DNA of 64,000 bases from Planosporangium mesophilum (lineage in GTDB: Bacteria; Actinomycetota; Actinomycetes; Mycobacteriales; Micromonosporaceae), in NCBI RefSeq assembly GCF_016863255.1, contig NZ_BOON01000033.1, positions 62,001 to 126,000 on the forward strand. Direction: 5' to 3'. Within the stretch, counting starts at the first letter, position 1, and the number at the start of each line of letters is the position of its first letter. This document shows positions 1 to 8,369 of this stretch, piece by piece. Position numbers and translations under genes: made by a program. Below the pieces are notes generated by a model that saw only the letters and a program-made list of their open reading frames with translations, searched no databases and had not been told where the DNA came from.

Positions 1-2
1 GA

Positions 3-665
3 TGGTCGCAGTACATCCTGCCGCTGCAGGTCCAGATCACCCTCGGGTACGTGCTCTCGAACGACCCGCGCCCGTTCTACATGCACCAGTCCAACCTGAC
101 CGAGGACCGGCTGGCCCTGCAGGCCATCGGCGGCATCCTGGCGGCCTACCGCCGTACGTTCGCCACCAACACCCCGGTCGTGAGCCAGACCATGACCGAC
201 GCCGGGACGGCGCTGCGACGGCAGGCCGTGTGGGCACAGACGCTGAGCGCCCGCACGGTCAGCGGCTACGTCCAGGGCAACACCATGACCCTGACCGGAC
301 CGGCCGGTACCAACGTCCCGGTCACGGCGCCCGCCGGTACCACGGACGGCTGGGCCCGCACGTTCGGCAGCGCGTACGCCGGTGAGCAGTCGGGGTACGT
401 GACGCTCGGGTCGTCGGCCACCACCCTGAAGTTGCCGGCCCGGAGGGCTTCGGAACCGCTGCTGTCGCTCAGGATCACGATCCCGCTGACGGTACGGTCC
501 GCCGGTTCGCCGGTGACCGCCACCGTCAACGGCGCCGCGGTGACGATCACGAGCCCGGCCGGCAGGGCGACGCTGCCCCGACTGGCCGCCACCGGGCCCT
601 CCCCCGTCCAACCCCCGCCACGGGCGCTCCGCCAGCCACAGCATCGCACGACCGCGGGCGGCTGA
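3..665 (+). CDS. C-terminal part of a secreted deacetylase-like exopolysaccharide protein (5' end outside window)
   Basis: The frame is open from the first bases, so this is the tail (about 220 residues) of a longer protein. It carries a PRPFYMHQSNL segment followed by a helix (ALQAIGGILAAYRR), then a beta-rich, Thr/Ala/Pro-rich end. His-containing segments of this kind close polysaccharide deacetylase modules, and its position 6 bp before a PelF-type glycosyltransferase suggests a PelA- or Agd3-like (CE18) de-N-acetylase acting on extracellular polysaccharide. The catalytic Asp/His motifs would lie upstream of the window and cannot be checked. It could equally be another secreted accessory protein of the polysaccharide operon. 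Confidence 0.5.
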   Translation, partial: WSQYILPLQVQITLGYVLSNDPRPFYMHQSNLTEDRLALQAIGGILAAYRRTFATNTPVVSQTMTDAGTALRRQAVWAQTLSARTVSGYVQGNTMTLTGPAGTNVPVTAPAGTTDGWARTFGSAYAGEQSGYVTLGSSATTLKLPARRASEPLLSLRITIPLTVRSAGSPVTATVNGAAVTITSPAGRATLPRLAATGPSPVQPPPRALRQPQHRTTAGG

Positions 666-671
666 CCGGCG

Positions 672-2165
672 ATGGATGTGGCGTTGATGACCGAGGGCAC
701 GTACCCGCACGGCTTCGGCGGGGTGAGCGTGTGGTGCGACCAGCTCATCCGTGGCCTGTCCGACCACGAGTTCCACCTGGTCGCCCTGGCCGCCACCGGC
801 AGCGAGCCGGTGGCCTGGGAGTTGCCGGACAACGTCAGGTCCGTGGTCACGGTACCGCTGTGGAGTTCCCGGCCGGTCCGGCGCAAGCCGGGCCGGCCGG
901 CGGCCCGGCTGTTCGTACCCCTCCTGGAGGAGCTGCTGGAGGTCCTGCTGGTCCCGTCCAGGCAGGCACCGCAGCGCTTCGGCGTGGTGCTGCGCGAACT
1001 GTTCGAGTACGCCCGGCGCGAGGACCTCCGGGCCGCCTTCCGCGCCGAAGACGCGGTGCGCGTGCTCACCGACGCGTGGCGCACCACCTGGCCGGCCGCC
1101 GTCAAGAACCCGCCGTCCCTGTACGACGCGCTGACCGCGCTCCAGTTGCTGGAGTGCTCGCTGAGCCCGCTGTCCGCAGAACCGGTGCGCGTCGACCTCT
1201 CCCACTGCGTGGCCAACGGGCTCGCGGTCCTGCCGGCGCTCGCCGCGAAGTGGGAGCACGGCACGCCCCTGCTCCTCACCGAACACGGCATCTACCTGCG
1301 TGAGCGCTACCTCGGTTTCCGGGACGGGCCGTACCGCTGGCCGGTCAAGGCGCTCCACCTGTCGTTCCTGCGCAGCCTGTGCTCGCTCGCGTACCGGGAG
1401 GCGGACATGATCGCCCCCGGCAACGTCTACAACAGACGGTGGGAGGAGCGGCTCGGCGCCGACCCGACGATTATCCGCACCGTCTACAACGGAGTCGACC
1501 CGGCGGAGTTCCCGGCGGTGGAATCCGAGCCCGGCGTGCCCACGGTGAGCTGGGCCGGCAGGGTCGACCCGATCAAGGACCTGGAGACCCTGATCCGGGC
1601 GTTCGCCCTGATCCACTCCGAGATCCCGCGGTCCCTGCTGCGGATCTTCGGCGGCGCGACGAAGGGCCGGGAGGACTACCTGGACCACTGCAGGCAACTC
1701 GCCGGCGACCTCGGAATCGGTGCGGCGGTGTCCTTCGAGGGCCGGGTCGCCGAGATCCGCGACGCCTACGCCGCGGGGCACGTGGTCGTGCTGTGCAGCA
1801 TCTCCGAGGGCTTTCCGTACACCGTGATCGAGGCGATGACGAGCGGGCGGGTCTGCGTGGCCACCGACGTCGGCGGGGTGGCGGAGGCGGTCGCGGAGAC
1901 CGGGGTGGTCGTGCCGCCCCGCGACCCGCGGGCGATCGCGGACGCCGTCGTGGAGCTGTTGCGTGACGACGACCGGCGCCGGCGGCTCGGCACGGAGGCC
2001 AGGGCGCGCGCGCTGCAGTACTTCACGGTGGACCGGGCGATCGGCATCTTCGACGAGATCTACTGCTCGCTCGGCGCGGGCCGGCCGCTGCTGGCCACCT
2101 ACCCCGACGAGCGGGACAGCGGCCCCGAAACACTGGAGATGGCGCTGGGGGTGCGCGCTCGATGA
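672..2165 (+). CDS. pelF: PelF-type GT4 glycosyltransferase
   Basis: 497 aa. The N-terminus MTEGTYPHGFGGVSVWCDQL is the hallmark of the PelF family (DUF3492 plus GT4), cytoplasmic polymerases that use UDP-hexosamine in Pel-type exopolysaccharide synthesis. The C-terminal Rossmann half has GRVDPIKDLETLIRAF and an E-x7-E motif (E379 and E387, SEGFPYTVIEA) typical of retaining GT4 enzymes. ATG at 672 follows the previous stop by 6 bp, and the 3' end overlaps the next gene by ATGA, so the genes are probably co-translated. UDP-GalNAc as substrate is inferred from the family and from the GH114/GH135-like hydrolases downstream. Confidence 0.87.
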   Translation: MDVALMTEGTYPHGFGGVSVWCDQLIRGLSDHEFHLVALAATGSEPVAWELPDNVRSVVTVPLWSSRPVRRKPGRPAARLFVPLLEELLEVLLVPSRQAPQRFGVVLRELFEYARREDLRAAFRAEDAVRVLTDAWRTTWPAAVKNPPSLYDALTALQLLECSLSPLSAEPVRVDLSHCVANGLAVLPALAAKWEHGTPLLLTEHGIYLRERYLGFRDGPYRWPVKALHLSFLRSLCSLAYREADMIAPGNVYNRRWEERLGADPTIIRTVYNGVDPAEFPAVESEPGVPTVSWAGRVDPIKDLETLIRAFALIHSEIPRSLLRIFGGATKGREDYLDHCRQLAGDLGIGAAVSFEGRVAEIRDAYAAGHVVVLCSISEGFPYTVIEAMTSGRVCVATDVGGVAEAVAETGVVVPPRDPRAIADAVVELLRDDDRRRRLGTEARARALQYFTVDRAIGIFDEIYCSLGAGRPLLATYPDERDSGPETLEMALGVRAR

Positions 2166-3607
2166 GCGCCGGGGCCGTGTACCTGTCGGTCAACGGCAGG
2201 CCGTTCACCGATACGCCCCCGCGGCCGTCGGCGACGCCGCTTCAACCCGACGGCATGGACGAGCTGCGCCGCCGGATGACACCGGTGTGCGAGTCGGCGG
2301 TCGACGCGCTGGAGATCGCGGCCGCGCTGGAGGCCGAGGGGCTCAGCGACCAGGCGGTGCGTACCCGCTACGGGTACCCGGACGTGTTCGCCCTCGCCGA
2401 GCACCTCTACGGCTGGGTGCCACGCCGGCCCGCCGAACCCCCGGCACTGCCGGAACGGTGGCGGACCAGGCCGGCTGAGCACGTCGTGCACGGCCTGCTG
2501 TACGCGACGCCCGCGGTGTGCTTTCCGGTGGCGGCGCCGCTGCTGACGGGTACCGCCACCCTCGTCGGCTTCCTGGTCTCGACGCTGGTGTCGTGGGCGT
2601 CGAGCCAGGCGCTGGCCCACCTCGGCTACGCCCGGGCGGGACGACTCGATCCGGCCGGCTCGCTGTGGATCCTGCGGGCCGGGACGGCCGTCGCGCTGGG
2701 CGTGCTGTGGGTGGCGCTGGCCACCAGCGCGGCGCTGGTACCGGCACCGACCGCCGGGATGGTCTTCGCGGCCGGTCAGGGCACGTACCTGCTCGCCGCG
2801 ACCGTACTGCTGGTGTGCGGCAGGAACCGCTGGCTGCTGCTCTGCCTGGCGCCCGGCGTGCTGGGCAGCACGGGGTTCCTGCTGCTGGGCCGACCGGCCT
2901 GGCTCACGCAGCCGGTGTGGTGGGCGCTGGGCGCGTCCCTGGCCGCGACGCTGGTCTGCGCCGTGGTCTGCACCGCCCGCCCCGGCCCGGGCGGCCGGTC
3001 GCCGGCCCGGCACGAACTGCGCGACGCGGTCCCACCCGCGCTGTTCGGCCTGGCCGCCGCCGGGCTGCTCACCTTCGAAGTCGTGGCGTCGCAGCTGACG
3101 GGGCGGCTTTCGTACCTGGCACCGCTGCTGGCGGCGCCGCTGTCGGTGAGCATGGGCGCCGCCGAGTGGAATCTCTACTGGTACCGGCGGCGGACCGACC
3201 GGCTGCTGTGCACCACCCGCGACCCGGAGGAGTTCGCCGCCGGTGCCCGACGGGCGCTGCTCGCCGCGACGACCCGGTACCTGGCCGCGGCCGCGCTGCT
3301 GATCGCCGCCATGGCCGGGTTCGCCGCGATCACCGACCGGCCGACCCGGCACTGGATGACGCTGGTGTCATGCGCCGCCTTCCTCGCGCTCGGCGGTGCG
3401 CTGTTCGTCGCGCTGCTGCTACAGGCCTTCGGTACCAGCCTGGTCACCCCGCTGGCCGCTGCTGCGGCGCTCGGAATCGAGGTCGCCCTGGCCGCCGTGG
3501 TGGACGTGGACCCGGTGGCCGCCCAACTCGTGGCGTGTGCCGCGCTGACCGCGGGGCTGCTCGGGTACGCCGGGCGCGTCCTTTCCAGAGTCACCCAGCA
3601 CGGATAG
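2162..3607 (+). CDS. polytopic membrane protein, PelG-like polysaccharide transporter candidate
   Basis: 481 aa. The first ~100 residues are soluble and helical, then about 10-12 hydrophobic segments follow (for example GTATLVGFLVSTLVSW, ALGVLWVALATSAALV, LFGLAAAGLLTFEVV). It starts inside the stop codon of the pelF-like gene (ATGA overlap). In Pel loci PelF is paired with PelG, a 12-TM MOP-superfamily protein that moves the polymer across the membrane; the position and topology fit that role. No diagnostic PelG motif was recognised, so the transport function is inferred from context. Confidence 0.6.
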   Translation: MSAGAVYLSVNGRPFTDTPPRPSATPLQPDGMDELRRRMTPVCESAVDALEIAAALEAEGLSDQAVRTRYGYPDVFALAEHLYGWVPRRPAEPPALPERWRTRPAEHVVHGLLYATPAVCFPVAAPLLTGTATLVGFLVSTLVSWASSQALAHLGYARAGRLDPAGSLWILRAGTAVALGVLWVALATSAALVPAPTAGMVFAAGQGTYLLAATVLLVCGRNRWLLLCLAPGVLGSTGFLLLGRPAWLTQPVWWALGASLAATLVCAVVCTARPGPGGRSPARHELRDAVPPALFGLAAAGLLTFEVVASQLTGRLSYLAPLLAAPLSVSMGAAEWNLYWYRRRTDRLLCTTRDPEEFAAGARRALLAATTRYLAAAALLIAAMAGFAAITDRPTRHWMTLVSCAAFLALGGALFVALLLQAFGTSLVTPLAAAAALGIEVALAAVVDVDPVAAQLVACAALTAGLLGYAGRVLSRVTQHG

Positions 3608-3615
3608 GAGACGTG

Positions 3616-4611
3616 ATGACTGATCTGGTAGCGGTGACCGGGGCCGACGGGTTCATCGGCTCACACCTGGTCGAGGCGCTCGTGCGCCGCGGACACCGGG
3701 TACGGGCGATGGCGCTGTACAACTCGTTCGGCTCGTGGGGATGGCTGGACTCGTTGCCGTCCGACGTGCTCGACCGGGTCGAGGTCATCCTCGGCGACGT
3801 GCGCGACCCGACGTCGGCCCGCGAGCTCGTCGACGGCGCCACGGTCGTGTACCACCTGGCCGCGCTCATCGCGATCCCGTACTCGTACCGGGCGCCGCGA
3901 TCCTATGTAGACGCGAATGTGATCGGTACCCTCAACGTCCTCGACGCCGTACGTGCCTGCGAGACACCGCGACTGGTGCACACCTCCACCAGCGAGACCT
4001 ACGGCACGGCGCGGACCGTGCCGATCGCCGAGACGCACCCGCTGCAGGCCCAGTCGCCCTACGCCGCGTCGAAGCTGGCCGCCGACAAGCTCGTCGAGTC
4101 GTACCACCTCAGCTTCGGGGTACCCGCCGTCACCTTGCGGCCGTTCAACACCTTCGGCCCGCGGCAGTCCGCCCGGGCGGTCATCCCGACGATCGCCAGC
4201 CAGGTGGCGGCGGGCCGGCGTGAGATCAAGCTCGGCGCGCTCGACCCGACCCGCGACTTCCTCTACGTCGCCGATACGGCCGAGGCGTTCGTGGCCGTCG
4301 GAACCGCGCCGGCGTCCGCGGTGGTCGGCGGCCTGTTCAACGCGGGTACCGGCGCCGAGGTGTCGATCGGCCGACTCGCCGCGGACATCGTCCGCCTGAT
4401 GGGCTCCGACGCCGAGATCGTCGAGGACGCGCAACGGCTGCGACCCAAGGACTCCGAGGTCATGCGACTGGTCGCCGATGCGTCCCTGCTTCGCGAGCGT
4501 ACCGGCTGGCAGCCGACCCACACCCGGGACGAGGGCCTGCGCACGACCATCGAATGGTTCTCGGACCCGGCCAACCTCGCCCACTACAAGCCCCACGAGT
4601 ACAACCGGTGA
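3616..4611 (+). CDS. SDR-type nucleotide-sugar 4,6-dehydratase, LegB-like
   Basis: 331 aa extended SDR. The NAD-binding GADGFIGS motif is at the N-terminus and the catalytic Tyr-x3-Lys is in SPYAASK. The stretches YNSFGSWGWLDSLP, HLAALIAIPYSY and GPRQSARAVIPTI are characteristic of LegB, which dehydrates an NDP-GlcNAc (GDP-linked in Campylobacter legionaminate synthesis). ATG at 3616 has GGAG 5 bp upstream; an in-frame GTG at 3613 is less likely. With the next gene, a nucleotidyltransferase, it probably makes an activated amino- or deoxy-sugar for the polysaccharide. The exact nucleotide and sugar are not determinable here. Confidence 0.85.
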   Translation: MTDLVAVTGADGFIGSHLVEALVRRGHRVRAMALYNSFGSWGWLDSLPSDVLDRVEVILGDVRDPTSARELVDGATVVYHLAALIAIPYSYRAPRSYVDANVIGTLNVLDAVRACETPRLVHTSTSETYGTARTVPIAETHPLQAQSPYAASKLAADKLVESYHLSFGVPAVTLRPFNTFGPRQSARAVIPTIASQVAAGRREIKLGALDPTRDFLYVADTAEAFVAVGTAPASAVVGGLFNAGTGAEVSIGRLAADIVRLMGSDAEIVEDAQRLRPKDSEVMRLVADASLLRERTGWQPTHTRDEGLRTTIEWFSDPANLAHYKPHEYNR

Positions 4612-4625
4612 ACCTGGGAGGTGCA

Positions 4626-5339
4626 ATGCACGCGATCATCCTGGCCGGCGGGAAAGGAGTCCGGCTCCGCCCGTACACCACGCGATTACCGAAGCCGCTC
4701 GTACCGATCGGCGACGAGTTCTCGATCCTCGACATCATCCTGACCCAACTCTCCCAGCGCGGGTTCGAGCAGGTGACCCTGGCGATCGGGTACCTCGGCC
4801 ACCTGATCCGGTCCTATGTGGGCGACGGCAGCCGCTGGGGTCTGGAGATCGACTACGCCAACGAGGAGCACCCCCTCGGCACCATGGGCCCGGTGCTGCA
4901 GATCCTCGACCGGCTGCCGGAGGACTTCCTGGTCATGAACGGCGACGTGCTGACCGACCTCGACTACGCCGAACTGCTGGACGGGCACCGCGCGGCCGGC
5001 ACGCCGTTGACCGTGGCCACCTACGCCCGCCAGGTGAAAATCGACTTCGGCGTACTCACCACGAGAGAGCGCCGCGTGGTGAAGTTCGCCGAGAAGCCGA
5101 CCATCGACTACCGGGTCAGCATGGGCGTGTACGGGCTCTCCAAGCGCGCGCTGACCGGGTACGAGCCCGGCACACCGCTCGGCTTCGACGAGCTCGTCCT
5201 CGACCTGCTCGCCCGCGAGGAACCGCCCGGCGAGTACGCGTTCGACGGGTACTGGCTCGACATCGGCCGCCCCGACGACTACGACCGCGCCAACGCCGAG
5301 TTCGACGAGATCAAGCCGCTGCTGCTCAAGGGTGCCTAG
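4626..5339 (+). CDS. sugar-1-phosphate nucleotidyltransferase
   Basis: 237 aa, the usual length for a single-domain NTP_transferase protein. It starts MHAIILAGGKGVRLRPYT, the G-x-G-x-R nucleotide loop, followed by LPKPLVPIG with the lysine that contacts the sugar phosphate. VMNGDVLTDLDY carries the metal-binding Asp of the family. It is related to mannose-1-phosphate guanylyltransferases and to the catalytic domain of PtmE, which makes GDP-GlcN in the legionaminate route. ATG at 4626 is preceded by GGGAGG. It lies 14 bp after the LegB-like gene and likely supplies its substrate. Confidence 0.85.
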   Translation: MHAIILAGGKGVRLRPYTTRLPKPLVPIGDEFSILDIILTQLSQRGFEQVTLAIGYLGHLIRSYVGDGSRWGLEIDYANEEHPLGTMGPVLQILDRLPEDFLVMNGDVLTDLDYAELLDGHRAAGTPLTVATYARQVKIDFGVLTTRERRVVKFAEKPTIDYRVSMGVYGLSKRALTGYEPGTPLGFDELVLDLLAREEPPGEYAFDGYWLDIGRPDDYDRANAEFDEIKPLLLKGA

Positions 5340-5346
5340 GGAGGGG

Positions 5347-6246
5347 ATGCCGGTGCGCGTACTCGTGATCGGTGGGCATGGCTTCCTCGGTGGACACATC
5401 CGCCGCCGGCTGGCGGCCGACGGCTGGGACGTCGTCGCCGCCGGCCGGACGCCCCGACCCGGGTGCGTCCGGCTCGACCTCTCGGTGGACCGCGTGACCC
5501 AGGTCGCGAAGAGGCTGGTCGAGGTGGCCCCCGACGCGGTAGTCAACTGCGCCGGGGCGATCGCCGGCGACCCGGCAGCCCTGGCCGCCGCGAACGTCAC
5601 CGGCCCGGCCACCCTGCTCGAAGGGCTGGTACTGGCCGGGGCGGGGCCGCGGCTGGTCCACCTGGGCTCGGCGGCCGAGTACGGCGAGGTCGAGACCGGC
5701 ATCCCCGTCCGCGAGCAGGCTCCCACCCGGCCGGTCAGCGCCTACGGGGCGACCAAGCTGGCCGGTACCCGCCTCGTCCGGCTGGCCCGCGCCACCGGGC
5801 TGGACGCCGTGGTACTGCGGGTGTTCAACACGGTCGGGCCGGGCTCGCCCGCGACGAGCCTGCCCGGGCGGATCGCGGGCGAGCTGGCCCGGGCCCTGGC
5901 CGAGGACGGCGCGGTCCGGCTCGGCCCGCTGGACGTGGTACGCGACTTCGTCGACCCCCGCGACGTCGCCGACGCGGTACACGCCGCGCTCACCGTGGGC
6001 GCCCTCGATCACCCGGTCCTCAACGTCGGCAGCGGTACCGCGGTGCCCACCCGCGCCCTCGTCGACGAGCTGCTGGCGATCACCGGCTTCACCGGGGCCG
6101 TGCGCTGCGACGCCGCTGGCTCACCGCGGTCGGGGGCCGTACCGTGGCAGCAGGCCGACATCGCCGCCACCCGCACGGCGCTGGGCTGGCGGCCGCGCCG
6201 GGATCTCACCACCTCGCTGGGAGACCTGTGGAAGACCCTCTCATGA
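5347..6246 (+). CDS. NAD-dependent sugar epimerase/dehydratase
   Basis: 299 aa extended SDR. The N-terminal motif is VIGGHGFLGG, the catalytic Tyr-Lys pair is in SAYGATK, and LRVFNTVGPG is the usual substrate-binding region. ATG at 5347 has a strong GGAGGGG 1-7 bp upstream; an upstream in-frame CTG-rich stretch overlaps the previous stop and is rejected as a start. It may act as a 4-epimerase (UDP-GlcNAc to UDP-GalNAc, as PelX and Uge3 do in related clusters) or as a reductase on the 4-keto sugar made upstream. The family cannot be narrowed further from the sequence alone. Confidence 0.8.
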   Translation: MPVRVLVIGGHGFLGGHIRRRLAADGWDVVAAGRTPRPGCVRLDLSVDRVTQVAKRLVEVAPDAVVNCAGAIAGDPAALAAANVTGPATLLEGLVLAGAGPRLVHLGSAAEYGEVETGIPVREQAPTRPVSAYGATKLAGTRLVRLARATGLDAVVLRVFNTVGPGSPATSLPGRIAGELARALAEDGAVRLGPLDVVRDFVDPRDVADAVHAALTVGALDHPVLNVGSGTAVPTRALVDELLAITGFTGAVRCDAAGSPRSGAVPWQQADIAATRTALGWRPRRDLTTSLGDLWKTLS

Positions 6247-6917
6247 ACCCCGACCGCCCGCTGCTCGTCGTACCCGCGTACTTCCACCCCGCGGTACGAC
6301 CCGCCGACTGGGAACGGCTGGCCGCCCTGGCTCCCCAGGTGCGACTGGTCGTGCTCAACGTCGCCAGTGGCGCCGGCGAGCGCCCCGACCCGGCTTTTCT
6401 TCCCGCCCTCGCCGGTCTCCGGGACGCCGGGGTCACGGTCGCGGGCTACGTCGACACCGACTACGGTCGCCGCCCGCTCGGCGCGGCCCTGCGCGACCTC
6501 GAGCGCTACCAGGACTGGTACGGCGTCGGCGGGGTGTTCTTCGACCGCGTCTGCACCGGGGCCGAGCACGTGGACCGGTACCGCGCGTTCGCCGGCTCGG
6601 CGCGGCGGCACGGTGCGGGCGTGGTGGCGTTCAACCACGGCGCGCAGCCGGTGGAGGCGTACGCCGAGCACGCGGACCTGCTCGGTACGTTCGAGGGCCC
6701 GTGGGGCACGTACCTCGACGCCGCCGTTCCGCACTGGGTACGGGCGACCACCTCGGCCAAGTTCTTCCACCTCGTACACTCCGTGCCGCACACGCACCTG
6801 GGCGACGCGCTGGTCCTCGCCCGCAAGCGCAACGCCGGCGGCGCCTACGCCACCAACCGGTCCGGCGAGAGCCGGTGGGACCGCCTGCCCGGTGACCCGG
6901 CGGAAACGGATCGATGA
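6243..6917 (+). CDS. spherulin-4 family (GH135-like) hydrolase
   Basis: 224 aa TIM-barrel-type protein. VVPAYFHP opens the fold, GVGGVFFD (D101) ends a central strand, VVAFNHGAQP and GTFEGPW (E151) follow. This pattern is that of spherulin-4/Sph3, endo-alpha-1,4-N-acetylgalactosaminidases that cleave GalNAc-rich polymers. In Sph3, as I recall, an Asp-Glu pair and a later Glu are catalytic; here the pair reads Asp-Arg (D101-R102), so activity may differ. There is no signal peptide, unlike fungal Sph3, so it would be cytoplasmic unless exported otherwise. It overlaps its neighbours by ATGA at both ends. Confidence 0.75.
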   Translation: MNPDRPLLVVPAYFHPAVRPADWERLAALAPQVRLVVLNVASGAGERPDPAFLPALAGLRDAGVTVAGYVDTDYGRRPLGAALRDLERYQDWYGVGGVFFDRVCTGAEHVDRYRAFAGSARRHGAGVVAFNHGAQPVEAYAEHADLLGTFEGPWGTYLDAAVPHWVRATTSAKFFHLVHSVPHTHLGDALVLARKRNAGGAYATNRSGESRWDRLPGDPAETDR

Positions 6918-7714
6918 GACGCCTGGCGCTCCTGGCCGTCTGCGCGGCGCTGCTCGCCGCCTGTACCACCGGGGGCCGCGCCCCGTCGCCGGGCGGGTCC
7001 GCCGCACCGGCCGCCCGTTGGTGGGTACCGGAGCCCGGCACACCCTGGCAGTGGCAGCTCACCACGCCCGTGGACACCAGCGTCGACGCGCCGGTGTACG
7101 ACATCGACGGCGTCGAGAACGGCCCCGACGTCGTACGGGCGCTGCACGCCAAGGGCCGCAAGGTGATCTGCTACGTCAACGCCGGCGCCGCCGAGAACTT
7201 CCGCCCGGACCACGGGGCGTTCCCGCCGGGCGTCCTCGGCGCGTCCAACGGCTGGGACGGTGAGCGCTGGCTGGACATCCGCCGGCTCGACCTGCTGCGC
7301 CCGCTCATGGCCGCACGGTTCGACACCTGCCGGAAGTCGGGCTTCGACGCCGTCGAGGCCGACCTGGTCGACGGCTACACCGGCGACACCGGCTTTCCGC
7401 TGTCGGCCGCCGACCAACTGGCCTACAACCGGATGCTCGCCGACCTGGCCCACCAGCGTGGCCTGTCGATCGGGCTGAAGAACGACCTCGACCAGATTCC
7501 CCAGCTGGTCGGCGTGTTCGACTTCGCCGTCAACGAGGAGTGCGCCCGGTACGGCGAGTGCGACAGGCTCACCCCGTTCATCCGCGCCGGCAAGGCCGTC
7601 TTCCACGTCGAGTACGACCTGGACACCGCCGGGTTCTGTGCCGAGACCACGGCGCTGCGGTTCAGTTCGATGCGCAAGAACCTCACGCTGGACGCCCCGC
7701 GTTGGAGCTGCTGA
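6914..7714 (+). CDS. lipoprotein endo-alpha-1,4-polygalactosaminidase (GH114)
   Basis: 266 aa. The N-terminus is a lipoprotein signal with lipobox LLAAC (Cys at about 17), so the enzyme is anchored outside the cell. The GH114 pattern is complete: WQWQL, CYVNAGAAENFRPD, ERWLDIR, GFDAVEADLVDGY with the conserved acidic residues, GLKNDLDQI, AVNEECARYGEC and VFHVEY. GH114 enzymes (including fungal Ega3) cut alpha-1,4-linked galactosamine. It ends the polysaccharide operon, and its stop codon lies inside the terminator stem. Likely role: trimming or releasing deacetylated polymer at the cell surface. Confidence 0.88.
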   Translation: MRRLALLAVCAALLAACTTGGRAPSPGGSAAPAARWWVPEPGTPWQWQLTTPVDTSVDAPVYDIDGVENGPDVVRALHAKGRKVICYVNAGAAENFRPDHGAFPPGVLGASNGWDGERWLDIRRLDLLRPLMAARFDTCRKSGFDAVEADLVDGYTGDTGFPLSAADQLAYNRMLADLAHQRGLSIGLKNDLDQIPQLVGVFDFAVNEECARYGECDRLTPFIRAGKAVFHVEYDLDTAGFCAETTALRFSSMRKNLTLDAPRWSC

Positions 7715-7751
7715 GGCCCCGGCCGCCCGACGTCAGCCGGCCGGGGCCTCA
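7712..7751. terminator. bidirectional intrinsic terminator
   Basis: A perfect 14-bp inverted repeat, TGAGGCCCCGGCCG (7712-7725) with its complement at 7738-7751 and a 12-nt loop. It lies between convergent genes and starts with the TGA stop of the GH114 gene. Confidence 0.8.
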
Positions 7752-7761
7752 GGTCGCCGCG

Positions 7762-8292
7762 TCAGACCTTGTACGTCGGGGTGATGATCGCCCGGGCCAG
7801 CGTGTGGAACGCGAGGTTGAAGCTGGCGTAGGCGGCCGACGCGTCGGGGGTCAGCTCCAGGGCGTCCACGTCCACCGCGTGCACCACGAAGTAGTACCGG
7901 TGCGGGCGGTCACCCTCCGGCGGGTACGGGCCGCCGTAGCCGACCTCGCCGTAGTCGTTACGCAGCGAGAACGCGTCGCCGGTCGGCTCCTGCGAACCCG
8001 CGCCCTGGGCCAGCTCGGTGACCGAGACCGGCAGGTTGACCAGCAGCCAGTGCCAGAAACCGGACGGCGTGGGCGCGTCGGGGTCGAAGCAGGTCACCGT
8101 GAAGCTGCGGGTCCCCTCCGGGAAGCCGGACCACGACAGCTGCGGCGAGATGTTCTGGCCACCCAGGCCGGGGTGCGCGAACATCTGGTCCATCGGCTGG
8201 CCGTCGGTCACGTCCGAGCTGGTCACGGTGAACGAGCCGACGGCGGGCAGGAGTTCGTACGGGTCGGGTGCGATGGGTCGATCCAGGCTCAT
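7762..8292 (-). CDS. YbhB/YbcL (PEBP, Raf kinase inhibitor-like) family protein
   Basis: 176 aa. It shows the PEBP pattern: [39 protein letters not shown], and [22 protein letters not shown], which line the conserved anion-binding pocket. ATG at 8292 is preceded by GGGAG. The function of bacterial PEBP proteins is not established; they bind small anionic ligands. It stands alone between a terminator and the alpha-glucosidase gene, about 80 bp downstream of it on the same strand, and has no evident link to sugar use. Confidence 0.9.
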   Translation of the reverse strand: MSLDRPIAPDPYELLPAVGSFTVTSSDVTDGQPMDQMFAHPGLGGQNISPQLSWSGFPEGTRSFTVTCFDPDAPTPSGFWHWLLVNLPVSVTELAQGAGSQEPTGDAFSLRNDYGEVGYGGPYPPEGDRPHRYYFVVHAVDVDALELTPDASAAYASFNLAFHTLARAIITPTYKV

Positions 8293-8369
8293 GAGGCTCT
8301 CCCAAGGGTTGATTTCGGTACCACATTTACCCCACGGGATCTTGCCGCACTCCCCCGGCCCTGCTCCGG

